Assembly: GCA_016490735.1 (NCBI GenBank)
Contig: JAEMWC010000032.1
Location: 1,857,501 to 1,921,500, forward strand
DNA: 64,000 nt
Source of the DNA: Pachyseris speciosa
Lineage: Eukaryota; Cnidaria; Anthozoa; Scleractinia; Pachyseridae
Direction: 5' to 3'
The translations under genes and the position numbers were made by a program. Shown one piece after another: positions 12,545 to 22,400 of this stretch (positions within the stretch are counted from its first letter, which is position 1; the number at the start of each line of letters is the position of its first letter). The notes beneath the pieces are model-generated. The model was not told where the DNA came from, ran no database searches, and saw nothing but the letters and a program-made list of their open reading frames with translations.

Positions 12545-14943
12545 CTTGAGATTTTTGAGTGGTCGCTTACAGGACGTTCGACTGTATTCAGCGTCCGGCT
12601 TTGAGTCATCGGAATATAAAGTTACTGCCTTTTTGTTGGTTCAGTCCACATAAACGAAAGACAAAAAGTGTTTTTCTACATCTTCAATCTTCATACATGG
12701 GATCGCATAAATTTCAGGCCAGGAAAAGCTGAAGTAAATGACTGACGTGAAAACCTACCACCTGCCTGACTTTGAAAACGTTAAAAACGTGATCACCGCA
12801 AGAACTAGTCACCTGACTGTTAGGTGTCGTAAACGTGGTTCTTAACGTTTCTATTATCATTACAATAAAGTTCTTCCAATCTCGAACGAACAAAACCCTT
12901 CGCGAGTCTCCAGCTCAAGTTTCTCTTTATCTCAGTTTTATCTCAGAACTTATCTCGTAATCTTTTTTATTTCTCCTGTAGGTGAAGATATTTCACAAAG
13001 TGATCTGCACAAAGCTTATAGTCACCTCAAAGTCATTTTATTTTTTATTGGTTATCCACGAAGTCGTCACAGCCTTCTTGGTTCGCTATTGGATGCTCAT
13101 CCCCACATGGTCATTTCCGACGAGTCGAGGGCTTTCGAAATATGGGTATCAAATCATAGTCAATGGATATGCTCACTTAACGAATATTACGATTTAATGT
13201 TTAGATCTTCAGAGAGAAGCATTGCAAGAGGCAGACGATCTCATGTCTTTGAGGGCACGGTCGTGAACAAAACGTCTAAATACGGTTTTTATGTACCCAA
13301 CCAATGGCAAGGTCGATATGATGGTCATATAAAGGTAAGGCAAGACATTTGGGGTAACGGTAGGGGTGTGGGGAGACACAAGGAAAGCGCTATAGAAGCT
13401 TGAGGAGAGGCCTTAGGACTGAATATGATGCCACTCTCATTTGCAAAGCTTGTCAAAGCCATTTCACGGTCCAGAGTTCAAAAATAGTGGTCAGAGTTAA
13501 AAAATACCGAAGATTATTCCGTGTCATTCATCCAAATTAGTGGGATCGGCGTTGAAGTTTTCAAGGGATGGAAAAAATCTCTTTCGTGCACTCAGGTTAC
13601 CCTCAGAACATTGCATTCCGTCTTTAGCGTTGCTTAAGTTTTCTGATGTCATATACGCGATGATGCCCTTGACGATGTTGGTAATGAGCTTGATGATGAA
13701 GAGGACTATGCCAATGTTGATGCCGATAATATTGATGATGAAGATGACGATGATGGTGTTAATGATGATGAAGATCGTGATGATGATGATGACGATGTTG
13801 ATAATGATGGTGACGATGATGCTGACGATAATAATGATGGTGGTGGTGGCTGTAACCAGGGCGATGATTGATTATGAACGATGACGATGATCCTTCCCTT
13901 AGCGCCTTGTAATTGTTCAGCGCAATACACTTCGTTGTTTAAACTTCTACAAGGTCTCTGAACTCTTCTTTTTCCTTAATCCAAAGGTGATTGGTGACAA
14001 GGCGGGTGGGTTGACAGCCAGAGCGATGGAGCAACCGGATGGTGTGGATGCTGTACGTCTTTTAGAGAAGGAATCTGGCGTCAAAGTGAAGTTTGTTCAT
14101 GTGATTAGAAATCCATTCGATACTATTGCGACGATGGTTTTGCAGAATAAGACAATAAACAAGCGTGATGGAACACATGAAGTTAAGGTACGATATGTAA
14201 ATTTGTAACACTGCGACACAGAGAGAAAAGGGGTGCTTACCATTTGTCAGAAAATGAAGAAATTTCAGTTTGACGTCAAATGGTAAGGTAATTTTCCGGA
14301 AAATCTTTTCCAAAATTGTGGACAACCTCCAGACGGTAGTCCTCTTGTTCGGTTCGGAACGGAATTCCGGAAATTTGCTTACCATTTGAGCGAATCGTTC
14401 CGATTCCAGGTCCTTTTGTGCTAAAACGAGTGAGTGCGCATGATGGAACGCCTTGCAGTAAATGGTAAGCGCTGATCTCATCCCGTTGGTCGCTAAATTC
14501 AGAAAATCGCTTACCATTATTCAACAGTCATTCCATCCGGATTTCTCTGACAAATGGTAAGCACCCAAGATTTCTCAACAAAAAAATGCCTACATGACTC
14601 CATTTAACCCAGCCTATGATGAAGAGGATACTTCCTGAATAAATATTTATAAATTATAATAAAAAATTATAATTACTTAATTATCCTCTCTCCGTTGGGG
14701 CTTTTCAGGGATACTGATACAAATGTCAACTATGTGAGAAACAAATAATTCAAATAAACATAACATGATAAGAACCCCAATTGGCAGGAGGCAAACCAAT
14801 TGACTATTTACAAGGATGACGAAGAGTTGGACCAGGGACTACCCAGAACAACACCAGCTAGCGGCTAGAGTGGGATTTGAACCCGGGGCAACCACAGTGA
14901 AATCTAGCGCCCCAAACCACTCGACCATCCTGCCTCTTTGTTA

Positions 14944-14996
<53 letters not shown>

Positions 14997-15389
14997 TAAT
15001 AATAATAATAATAAATCATAAATCAGTGCTTTGTTATCCTAGAAAAAATATCCTACTCAGAATTGCGGAATATCGCAACATTTTAGAGTATTAGAGTAAT
15101 TGTTATAAGTCGACCAGCACAACAAAGGCGACGAGGCTCTTTCATTCAGCGGAATTGCTTATTGTTTTCTTTGTCATCCTATTTTTTTAGCAAAAACTGC
15201 ATGCGGTTTTCTAAAAGCCGCTAATGTTTGTAACGTCATCATTCATTATTTGCAGTTTAAGGTAGTGTTCGGTTTAAAACCGACAACAAAACGCGAATGC
15301 GAATACTAACGCGAATACTAACTTTATGCCAACATGCAAAGTGCAATTAACAACTGAAAAGACACGACAAATACAATTAAGCAAAAGCC

Positions 15390-15425
<36 letters not shown>

Positions 15426-16775
15426 TAAATATCCAGCATTTCTGCCTTAAATCAGTGCTTTGTCATCACCAGAAAAAATATCCTACTCAGTATTGCGGAA
15501 TATCGCCACATTTTAGATAACTCGGCCCTTGGCCTCGTCGGGTAATACGGTAATTGTTATATATCGACCAGCACAAGAAAGGCGATGAGGTAAGTTCATA
15601 CAGCAGAATTGCTTTATTGTTTTCTTTGTGATCCTATTTTTGTAGCACGACTGCATGCGGTTCAAAGCACTGATTTATTTATTTATTTATTTTTTGCTTG
15701 GGCTCAATCTTTGCTTCGGTAGATTTAAGGGGTAATGCCCTCTACCTTGTGGCCTTAGTGCCCTTTAGAGTGGCTTCAGCTTACTTGATCACATTAATTT
15801 GTGAAGTATCCTTGTCACTCCAGCCACATCCCACAAGCTTTACCTTTTCATTGCTTGTTTTATTGATATGTGGGTACTTGAGCCTGAGCATTAGCTATGC
15901 CATGCTGATGAGGCCTAACAAGGCCGAAACAGCTGTCCGTGGCTGCTAATGCTTGGGCTCAATCTTTGCTTCGGTAGATTTAAGGGGTAATGCCCGCTAC
16001 CTTGTGGCCTTAGTGCCCTTTAGAGTGGCTTCAGCTTACTTGATCACATTAATTTGTGAAGTATCCTACGTCAAAAAATAGTTCAGTTTCATTGAATGTA
16101 ACTGTGCCAGTAAAGTGAAATCAATCTTAGGGTTTCTGTCTAAGTGATGTTAAAGAAAAAGTGGACTAAGAATGAGTCTACAGTACGTTCTGTTGTATCT
16201 GAAATGAAAAATTGTTGAAAAATAACTACGGCTTGCTCGCGCATCAGGAATTCACGAGGAATGTTCGTCTTAGTGTTACAGGAGTATTTTGCTCAAGACG
16301 AGTGGATGTATTTCACGAACCACCGGCCGAAACCACGTAACATAAGTTTCCTGCTGTTTCTCCTAACAAAATTATCATTCTCTGTTGGAAAGAGTTGATA
16401 TATTTCAACCTTTGAATTATGACTGTTTCTGATTTTAATCATCAGATTGCTGCGTCGGAAATGCTGAAGTATAATATAGACAAGTTTTTTCAATGTGCCA
16501 ATGGAAGCAACAAGGCAAGAATGGCTTTCCCAGGCCAAGTGCTTGACATCCCAAGTATGGAAATAGTAAAGCATCCAGCGGACACTCTCAGAAAAATATG
16601 CAATTTCCTGGAAATAGAGTGCTCGGAGAATTACATCCAGGCCTGCGAAGCCATTGTGGACCCACTCCCTTCAATAACACGAAAGTTTGTGGAATGGCCT
16701 GCCGACCTGAAGAAGAGAGTACATGAAGAAAAGAAGCGATTTTCGTTTCTTAGGGGATACTCTTTTGGTAACTGA
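11944..16775 (+). CDS. type II membrane sulfotransferase, four exons
   Basis: Exons at 11944-12088, 12982-13334, 13987-14187 and 16446-16775 total 1029 bases, exactly 343 codons with the TGA, giving 342 residues. Every intron starts GT (GTAAGG, GTAAGG, GTACGA) and ends AG. Residues ~12-32 are a hydrophobic signal-anchor after a short basic N-terminus, typical of Golgi sulfotransferases. Exon 2 begins the catalytic domain with the PAPS 5'-phosphosulfate loop GYPRSRHSLLGSLLDAHP. Exon 3 has the 3'-phosphate-binding segment HVIRNPFDTIATM. Exon 4 ends with the C-terminal helical part (FLEIECSENYIQAC). It should transfer sulfate from PAPS to a glycan or similar acceptor in the Golgi lumen; the acceptor cannot be read from sequence. 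Length and frame are intact. This is the one confident host gene in the window. Confidence 0.9.
12479..12543. repeat. (AAT)n microsatellite in intron 1
   Basis: AAT triplets with a few AAC interruptions. The isoleucine-rich ORF on the minus strand is an artefact of it. Confidence 0.95.
13660..13880. repeat. imperfect GATGAT repeat in intron 2
   Basis: Degenerate GAT/GAC triplets. Methionine-rich (plus) and serine-rich (minus) ORFs here are repeat artefacts. Confidence 0.9.
14690..14938 (-). repeat. tRNA-derived SINE in intron 3
   Basis: On the minus strand the segment opens with a tRNA-like head: GGCAGGATGGTCGAGTGG near 14935, then the B box GGGTTCAAATCCC near 14871-14883. A unique body follows towards 14690. 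An AAT microsatellite abuts the head at 14943-15013. Confidence 0.65.
14943..15013. repeat. (AAT)n microsatellite
   Basis: AAT triplets, one AAC. A shorter AAT run occurs at 15391-15425. The flanks of the two runs are similar (CAGTGCTTTGTTATC / CAGTGCTTTGTCATC then AAAAAATATCCTACTCAG), so this part of the intron is a partial duplication. Confidence 0.9.
15692..16070 (+). repeat. partly duplicated dispersed repeat
   Basis: CTTGGGCTCAATCTTTGCTTC begins two copies (about 15692 and 15952) that both run to TTGTGAAGTATCC. The same sequence occurs inverted at about 62,620-62,780. The ORF at 15698-15949 lies entirely in the repeat. Confidence 0.75.
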
Positions 16776-18201
16776 GATATCATCACTATAATTTCTAGTT
16801 TAGAGTTACTTTTTTGAAATGTGCTGTTTTTCAAGGTTGGGCAAGCGGATGTAAGAGTATGCTTTCTAAAGGAAGCAATTAACCAAAGGATAATTACTTG
16901 ATAAAGCGACCGTGTACCGAAGAGAACTATTTTCATTCCCGTTCTGCCTCTACCTGAACGTGAATTTGAACTGACCAACAACAACAACAACTATTAATCA
17001 AAAAGAGACGACATGCACTTTTACACATGCCTACATTTAGCAAATGGAGCTAGTCGAGGCAGGCAGTGTAAGGACGCTACATAATTATTCGTCATTGAAA
17101 TACATATAATTGTGATGTGGATATGCATATGTGAATATAAATATAAATACAAATGCAAAAAAGTGTTACAAACATGTAGAGAACAGGGCCCAAGTTTTTA
17201 AACGAAAATTAGTTAGTATGCTCTTTGAAATATTAAAAGACAAAGATGATTATAGTCCATCACCTGAAAGGGTTCTAATACTCATCTCAGGAGAATAAAA
17301 GAGACTGATCCCACATGAAAGCTTATCTTTTTAACTTTCCAAAAATGTCTTGCCGTACATTCAGAGTGGTAGATTTCTGGTAGAAATTCGACTTTGAATA
17401 CACGTCACTCGAAGCTACCGACGGCCGCCATTTTGTCTCTCAGAGTAAACCCCAAGAAAATGAAAACTTACAAATGAACTCCTCCAAACACCTTTAAAAG
17501 AAAACAAATATATCCTCAGTAGTTTTAAATAGATTTGTTTAGAGTTAATTGTATTATCAGATGCAATTTGGAAGGTTTTGTTAGATTTTGCACAAAATTT
17601 AGACTTAAAATTAAGTTGTTAGTCAAGAGTTCAAGAGAGTTGCTTTTAAAGAGTTGTTTTTAGATGTCAAATAACATCAGAAAATTATTATTTCCACTTG
17701 AACTGAACTGCAGTAAATTAGCTCTTTGCTTGCCTAAAATGCCACGCAACCTGAATTAAAAATTAGATATACCTGTCAATTGAATGTTGCTGTGTTTTAA
17801 TTTATGAGAAAGTAGGGCCTAGAGTTGGACAGATGCACAGGTGAATCAGATAGTTTGCTGGAAGGAATAGCAGGAGATTAGAACAGAATGTTTTGTTTGT
17901 TCTATTAAACATTTGGTCCATTTGTATTTGTCTATCCATATTTATCCATATCGTTTAAATCCTTTCCCTTGCCCATAACTCCTACACGCAACTGGGTAAA
18001 TTATATACAAAAGATATACACTCCTTCAACTGGGGAATTTTAAAAACGTGACTAAGTGACATGAGGTCGGTCGTCATATACACTGAAATACATAGGAAAC
18101 AGAAAGTATGGTTACTCTATACAAAGAAATTACTTCTAATGCCTTCAATTAGAGAGTTATAGATATGTCTCTTACCTTGCACATATATCTGCCCAAATAA
18201 C
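16776..18201. other. no gene seen; contains half of an inverted repeat pair
   Basis: Downstream of the sulfotransferase there is AT-rich non-coding sequence. 17279-17443 (ACTCATCTCAGGAGAATAA ... GACGGCCGCCATTTT) is present in reverse orientation at 39,427-39,595, on the far side of element 1. Confidence 0.6.
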
Positions 18202-18656
18202 CTATTCATCATCATCCTCATCACTATCGCCATTGAGAACTACTTCCTCGTCTTCGCACAGCAAGTTGTCACACTTCAAATAGCACATCTCTGTGCACTT
18301 TAGTCCAGCCTTGATACAACAGCATATGTCAACTGTGCACTTTCGCTTGCAGTTACAGGACATGAGCTCCAGAACTTCTTCGGGTGCGGGTCTAGAACCT
18401 AGCGATACGAACTCTAACGTGGAACAATTCATGTTCCATCAATGTCCGTGAGGCGAAGGGACATCAGGGACACGCCTCTGCGACACGCCTCCAGATAGCC
18501 GCCTGGTAGTTCGCGCGAGACACGTGGAGTCGCATTGACGACTGACATGGCGGTAGTGCTTCTGGCTCAACCTCTCCAGCTTTTGGACAATGGAGCTCAT
18601 AACGTAATGAATCCACACTCGTACACTTATTCCCGTATAACTGACATACAAACTCC
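18202..18656 (-). pseudogene. C-terminal half of a multi-copy host gene, cut by element 1
   Basis: Reading leftwards from the element 1 boundary, the minus strand encodes EEFVCQLYGNKC, then LPPCQ, SRANYQAAIWRR, and after a frame break a cysteine-rich tail with CNCKRKC, CCCIKAGLKCTEMC and an acidic end (18202-18432). I recognise this order (LPPC ... NYQAAIW ... Cys-rich tail) from a large uncharacterised family common in cnidarian genomes. Its N-terminal part lies at 37,160-38,349 across the element. Frame breaks and stops indicate a dead copy. Function of the family is unknown to me. Confidence 0.7.
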
Positions 18657-18661
18657 TCTGT
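18657..18661. other. element 1 target-site duplication (left)
   Basis: TCTGT directly precedes the AGTA start of element 1 and recurs at 37150-37154 after its right end. Polintons usually duplicate 6 bp. One base may have been lost along with the ~15 bases missing from the left terminus. Confidence 0.7.
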
Positions 18662-18969
18662 AGTAAACCAATACCACCAGAACCACCAAAACCCGACGAG
18701 CTCGAGGAGGGTGTGGTGGTTTGGTGGTATCTGGTGAATATTGGCTTAATACACACTATACTACTTGGAAGCACCCGAGGAGCGCAGCGACGAGGGCACC
18801 GGTTAGAACCAGTTTCAACCAGTTAGAATTAATTTAAAAAATAAAAGTATATGGATTGGTTCATAAGGCCGAGGTAAATAATTATTTTCATGAAAAATTT
18901 TGCGGCTACATATATGGCGGCCCGGCAATTGAAGAAAGGCGAGCGTGGTGTAATGAGTGGTGAGCGACC
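18662..18969 (+). repeat. element 1 left terminal inverted repeat
   Basis: 308 bp matching 36835-37149 in reverse. The outer 104 bp (18662-18765) is itself a palindrome. About 15 bases of the terminal AGTAGTATAGTGTG... copy are missing at the extreme left end compared with the right end. The inner edge runs through TATATATGG into the first codons of the left-most gene up to GAGCGACC. Confidence 0.9.
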
Positions 18970-19420
18970 AGCTGGAAAAGAAAATCTCCTGTTGAAAAGG
19001 TTCCGCGCAGATATGGCGGCGTACCAATTAAAGAAAGGCGAGCGACCAGCTGGAAAAGAAGATTTTATGGCGCACCCTCAGTGTTTGGAGACTCCGGAAA
19101 CCTCCGAACCCAACTTCATCAAATCAAAGCTAGATACTATTAAAAATGTATTGAATAAAGTAGAAGAACAAGAAAACGACAATGAAATACTTAAAGAAGA
19201 AACCCTTGACGGTCTTTGTAAAAGGCTGATTGAATACATCAACGACGAAAAAATTGAATTGGCGCAACTAAAATTTGAAAAAATAAAAACCTTTCTTAAA
19301 AACTATGATATGGAGGACACTTATCTTATAGACATTGAGGCAATCATTGAAAAACTAGAAAACCTAACGAAGAAACAAAATAAAGAAAGAGATGAAATTG
19401 CGAATTATGCAAAAAGTTAA
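18914..19420 (+). CDS. unknown protein with TIR-encoded N-terminus
   Basis: 168 residues if started at the ATG in TATATATGG (18914); the frame is open further to 18890. The first ~18 residues (MAARQLKKGERG...MSGERP) lie in the inverted repeat and recur at the start of the POLB remnant at the other end. Part of this leader is repeated again about 30 residues on (MAAYQLKKGERPAGKED). The rest is lysine/glutamate-rich, probably helical coiled coil. No domain recognised. By position it corresponds to the VLTF3-like gene of element 2, but it shows no zinc motif. Confidence 0.6.
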   Translation: MAARQLKKGERGVMSGERPAGKENLLLKRFRADMAAYQLKKGERPAGKEDFMAHPQCLETPETSEPNFIKSKLDTIKNVLNKVEEQENDNEILKEETLDGLCKRLIEYINDEKIELAQLKFEKIKTFLKNYDMEDTYLIDIEAIIEKLENLTKKQNKERDEIANYAKS

Positions 19421-19439
19421 ATAAAAATTAATATATACT

Positions 19440-19763
19440 ATGGGCTGCATATCACCCAAACAACACTGCCCCGAAACATTAATGCAACAAATTTCAAAGT
19501 TTTTTGTAAAAGCCGCTTTTGCAAATGCAGTAAAAATTTCTGAGCTGGAATTGCGGCACCGAGTATGCTGCGCTTTGCTTGAAGAAATAGAAACATGGAT
19601 TGCAAAAACAAAAACAAAAAAAGAAAAAAACTCATATTACTATTGCCCAGAAGAGCAGCTGCAGGAGGTGCTTCATAAACTAAAAAACGACGAAACACCT
19701 TGGAGGTTCATAAAACAAACAAACGATACACGTTTCATTGACGAATGCGCTTTTTGTGTATAA
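19440..19763 (+). CDS. unknown small protein with MGC lipidation signal
   Basis: 107 residues, start in TATATACTATG. It begins MGCISPKQ, which fits N-myristoylation at Gly2 with palmitoylation at Cys3, so membrane anchoring is plausible (inference). The body is helical and cysteine-containing. The next frame stays open and protein-like beyond the stop as far as 19849, so the original protein may have been ~30 residues longer and is frame-broken here. Confidence 0.5.
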   Translation: MGCISPKQHCPETLMQQISKFFVKAAFANAVKISELELRHRVCCALLEEIETWIAKTKTKKEKNSYYYCPEEQLQEVLHKLKNDETPWRFIKQTNDTRFIDECAFCV

Positions 19764-19820
19764 GAGTAAGGTACGAGTTACCACAGCAAGAACGGGATCT
19801 TATGGACATGTGGTTGGCAA

Positions 19821-20714
19821 ATGAGGGGTTTTATGACACAACCAATTGAAAAAATGCCCGCACTTAATATGGCCAAACCAGCATTGATTGTAAAGAGGTA
19901 TATTGAAAACGCTGTTCCAACCGAAAAATGGGTGGTTTTTTTAAATGAAGAAAATAACCGTGAAGAATGTTATGACAATGTAGTTGAAGATATGGATAAT
20001 TTTTATCTTGAATACTGTAAATTTTTGCATTCCTCACAAAAATTTCTTTCTGAGGGTTTTTATTATTTTTTCACAGTAGATCCATGTGATTTTTCTACAT
20101 TAGACCAAAACCACCCCATTTTATATTGTGATGCTCCTGAAAAATATATATGCGAACGGATTCAAGACACATTTAATTATTTACTTTGGTTAAGGCGCTC
20201 CCTTTATTACTGCACTAAAAAGTTACAACCCTTTAAATATTTAAGTGATTTTTTCTTAAAACCAGTTAGGGGAAGTATATTCACATATCCAAAAGAAAAC
20301 CGATTTACAAAAACCGAAAAACACCACTGGCCGATTGCAACCCCGAGAAACGTTATCCCGTTAATGGAAAACATTAAAAAATTACCCTTAGAAATTAAAG
20401 AAATAATTTACAAAAACCTTGTTCAAATTAAATTAAAAGAAATAAAAAAAATGGGTTGGTATTCTATTCATTATGGTTCAGAAAGCTTTGACCAAATTAA
20501 TTTTATAAAACATGTATGTCCAATAAACGAACTTTCAACAGATGTTTGGTACTGTAATTCCCATTATATATGTTTAACGTGTTTAGTACAGAATTATCAA
20601 ATTCACTCTTTTGGCACACACAAAAGAAATTACTTAAATGGTTATGTTTACCTCCTTAGAAAAGTATATTTTAGGGAATGGGTTAAAAGAAAAGCCTTTA
20701 ATTTATTTATTTAA
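19821..20714 (+). CDS. unknown protein with F-box-like and zinc-binding C-terminal part
   Basis: 297 residues; later in-frame ATGs (e.g. 19833) are possible starts. The N-terminal two-thirds has no recognised domain. Near residue 190 it has LPLEIKEIIYKNL followed by a lysine-rich helix and then CPINE...WYCNSHYICLTCL, a possible zinc site. The same order (LP-x-E-hydrophobic helix, basic helix, CxxC pairs) is seen in the two small genes at 21526 and 21980, so all three look like one paralogous family. The LP-x-EL/EI helix resembles an F-box start, which would suggest hijacking a ubiquitin ligase; this is a weak inference. Confidence 0.5.
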   Translation: MRGFMTQPIEKMPALNMAKPALIVKRYIENAVPTEKWVVFLNEENNREECYDNVVEDMDNFYLEYCKFLHSSQKFLSEGFYYFFTVDPCDFSTLDQNHPILYCDAPEKYICERIQDTFNYLLWLRRSLYYCTKKLQPFKYLSDFFLKPVRGSIFTYPKENRFTKTEKHHWPIATPRNVIPLMENIKKLPLEIKEIIYKNLVQIKLKEIKKMGWYSIHYGSESFDQINFIKHVCPINELSTDVWYCNSHYICLTCLVQNYQIHSFGTHKRNYLNGYVYLLRKVYFREWVKRKAFNLFI

Positions 20715-20820
20715 AGATGAGAATTTATATTTAAAAGTATTTACAGACATAAGACGAAACATTATGGAAAATAAATTTTCAATAAAAGTAATACCCGATG
20801 ATGAGGATGAAGAGGCTTAA
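20638..20820 (+). CDS. small acidic-tail ORF overlapping its neighbours
   Basis: 60 residues in another frame, overlapping the end of the preceding gene and the start of the next by 23 bases, ending DDEDEEA. It may be a separate small gene or a frame-shifted extension of the upstream protein. No motif recognised. Confidence 0.3.
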   Translation: MVMFTSLEKYILGNGLKEKPLIYLFKDENLYLKVFTDIRRNIMENKFSIKVIPDDEDEEA

Positions 20821-21085
20821 CGCAATTCATGAAGAACTTCAAACCGTTTTTACTGCAACCCCTTTTTGTGAAATAAACCAATGCTTCACCTTAATCACCA
20901 TCTGCGGCAAATGTAAAGACTGTCGTCGTAATGGGTATTGTTTTCATTGCATGTCGCAAAACAAAGCACACAAGTTGCCACCCCTTTCCCAATTTGAAGA
21001 AAAATATTACGAAGAAATATACCCATGTTTGCCTCACTGGTGCTCCTCGTGTATTTGTGGTTGGTGCCCGACCCAAAAACAATAG
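20798..21085 (+). CDS. cysteine-rich small protein
   Basis: Up to 95 residues; the codons near the start include several ATGs. Eleven cysteines occur in pairs (CGKCKDC, CFHC, CSSCICGWC) and probably bind two or more zinc ions. It overlaps the upstream ORF by 23 bases and the downstream ORF by 61 bases, a compact viral arrangement. Function unknown. Confidence 0.5.
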   Translation: MMRMKRLNAIHEELQTVFTATPFCEINQCFTLITICGKCKDCRRNGYCFHCMSQNKAHKLPPLSQFEEKYYEEIYPCLPHWCSSCICGWCPTQKQ

Positions 21086-21504
21086 AGGAAGAAGTACGCT
21101 ACGAGTTTCAACGCGTTGTAAATGAAATGGGTCCGCCATGTCGTTTTGTATTAAATTTCCCGTTATATATGGGAAGCAGCGGAGGTGGTTTGCCATCAAA
21201 ACAAATATTCGACCAAGCGCTTGTGGTTTTCAACCATCTTCAAGCAACACTTGAAGAAACAAGAAAGAACACCCAACTGCAAAACGTTATGGTTGCAGTA
21301 AGAGAAACGGTTGATTTTTTTGTGCAGGATTTGGCCGACAAAAAATACCACGAGTACGACTCAACCGCCTGGGCAAACAGTTTAAAAGAGCAGGTTGACA
21401 ACTTTTTGAAAGACCACCCAGACAAGGATCCCGCGCTTGACAAAGTTTTAAAGGAAGAAGGGCAAAGGTTGCTAAACGCTGTAAGTAAAGAAATCGGTAA
21501 TTGA
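21025..21504 (+). CDS. small membrane-anchored protein of unknown function
   Basis: 159 residues. It begins MFASLVLLVYLWLV, a short hydrophobic segment that could be a signal anchor, followed by a hydrophilic, largely helical domain rich in Glu/Asp/Lys. It overlaps the cysteine-rich ORF in another frame. The start could also be internal, which would remove the membrane segment. Confidence 0.45.
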   Translation: MFASLVLLVYLWLVPDPKTIEEEVRYEFQRVVNEMGPPCRFVLNFPLYMGSSGGGLPSKQIFDQALVVFNHLQATLEETRKNTQLQNVMVAVRETVDFFVQDLADKKYHEYDSTAWANSLKEQVDNFLKDHPDKDPALDKVLKEEGQRLLNAVSKEIGN

Positions 21505-21525
21505 ATAAAGAAAATTTTGTGATAT

Positions 21526-21782
21526 ATGGAGCTGCCATTGCCACTCGAGCTGCAAGAAAAAATTTTGCAAGAGGTGATTAAACAAAAAATTCAAGACAAA
21601 AATATGGGTGGGGGTAGAATTCACAATATTATCACTTGCAAAGAATGTGAAAGGGATAAAAAAAAGGAGGGCTTATTAAACCATCTCAATTAGTTCACAT
21701 TAACTGTAAAAAATGTGGCCTTCATATTTTGTCTATAAATTCGCGGAAGCCGTTTTCGAGAAGTAAGATCAATAAGCGTTAA
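21526..21782 (+). pseudogene. small F-box-like/zinc-ribbon gene, copy 1, frame-broken
   Basis: Starts in GATATATGG (21526). The first frame gives 55 residues: MELPLPLELQEKILQEVI, a basic helix, then CKEC, ending at the TAG at 21691. A shifted frame stays open to the TAA at 21780 and contains a second CKKC, so the intact form was probably a zinc ribbon of two CxxC pairs with one lost base between them. It is the paralogue of the gene at 21980, with an almost identical start region. Confidence 0.5.
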
Positions 21783-21979
21783 TTTTTTTTTTGGTAACAA
21801 CACTTTATAAAAATTGTCTCACTTCAAATAAAATAACAAACATGTTTGTTGAAAAAATTGTAAAACACGCTAAAAAAATACCCATCTATATTTGAAAAAC
21901 ATCAAACAAAAAGTAAACAACCCACATTTTTCACATTTTTAAAATCAAGTTGAATTGAACAAAAAAAAATTTGTGATAT

Positions 21980-22165
21980 ATGGAGCTGCCATTGCCGTCC
22001 GAGTTGCAAGAAAAGGTTTCGCAGGAGGTGATTAAACAAAAAATTCAAGATAGAAAAAGGATGGGGTGGGATAAAATTCATGAACAATTAATGACTGAGT
22101 TACTTCCTTTAAAATACCACCATTCTATTATCAGAACGGTGGAAGAAGATGGTTATTTTGTTTAA
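21980..22165 (+). CDS. small F-box-like protein, copy 2
   Basis: 61 residues, start in GATATATGG. The first ~25 residues (MELPLPSELQEKVSQEVIKQ) are nearly the same as in the copy at 21526, at both DNA and protein level, including the promoter-like TTTGTGATATATGG. The zinc-binding tail is absent. It is a tandem duplicate that has lost or replaced its C-terminus. Confidence 0.5.
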   Translation: MELPLPSELQEKVSQEVIKQKIQDRKRMGWDKIHEQLMTELLPLKYHHSIIRTVEEDGYFV

Positions 22166-22400
22166 TGACCCCCAGCCAGCAATATAAAAATGGGTTGAAG
22201 ATATTGATTCGTTGACTGAAACTTTTTATTTTCATTCAAAAAGTGAGTCACAAAAAACCATCAAGAAATAAGAGAAGTTTTAAATCAAATTGAAAAACTA
22301 ATAAACAAATACAGTCAGCGCTCTTTAGATATTTATTTTGCTTTCAATCAACGTAAAGGTGTTAGGTACAGCGACTAAACACCCAACCCGAATTTTTCTT
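22166..22400 (+). pseudogene. decayed coding remnant
   Basis: Several short plus-strand frames have protein-like composition but are broken by stops about every 30 codons, the last one ending at the TAA near 22378. It is probably the eroded end of the upstream family. It lies between convergent gene blocks. Confidence 0.35.

Noticed and set aside
13540..13930. Methionine-rich and serine-rich ORFs on opposite strands
   Set aside because: Both are translations of the GAT repeat inside sulfotransferase intron 2.
15698..15949. 83-residue hydrophobic ORF
   Set aside because: Lies wholly in a dispersed repeat that is also present at 62,620-62,790 in reverse.
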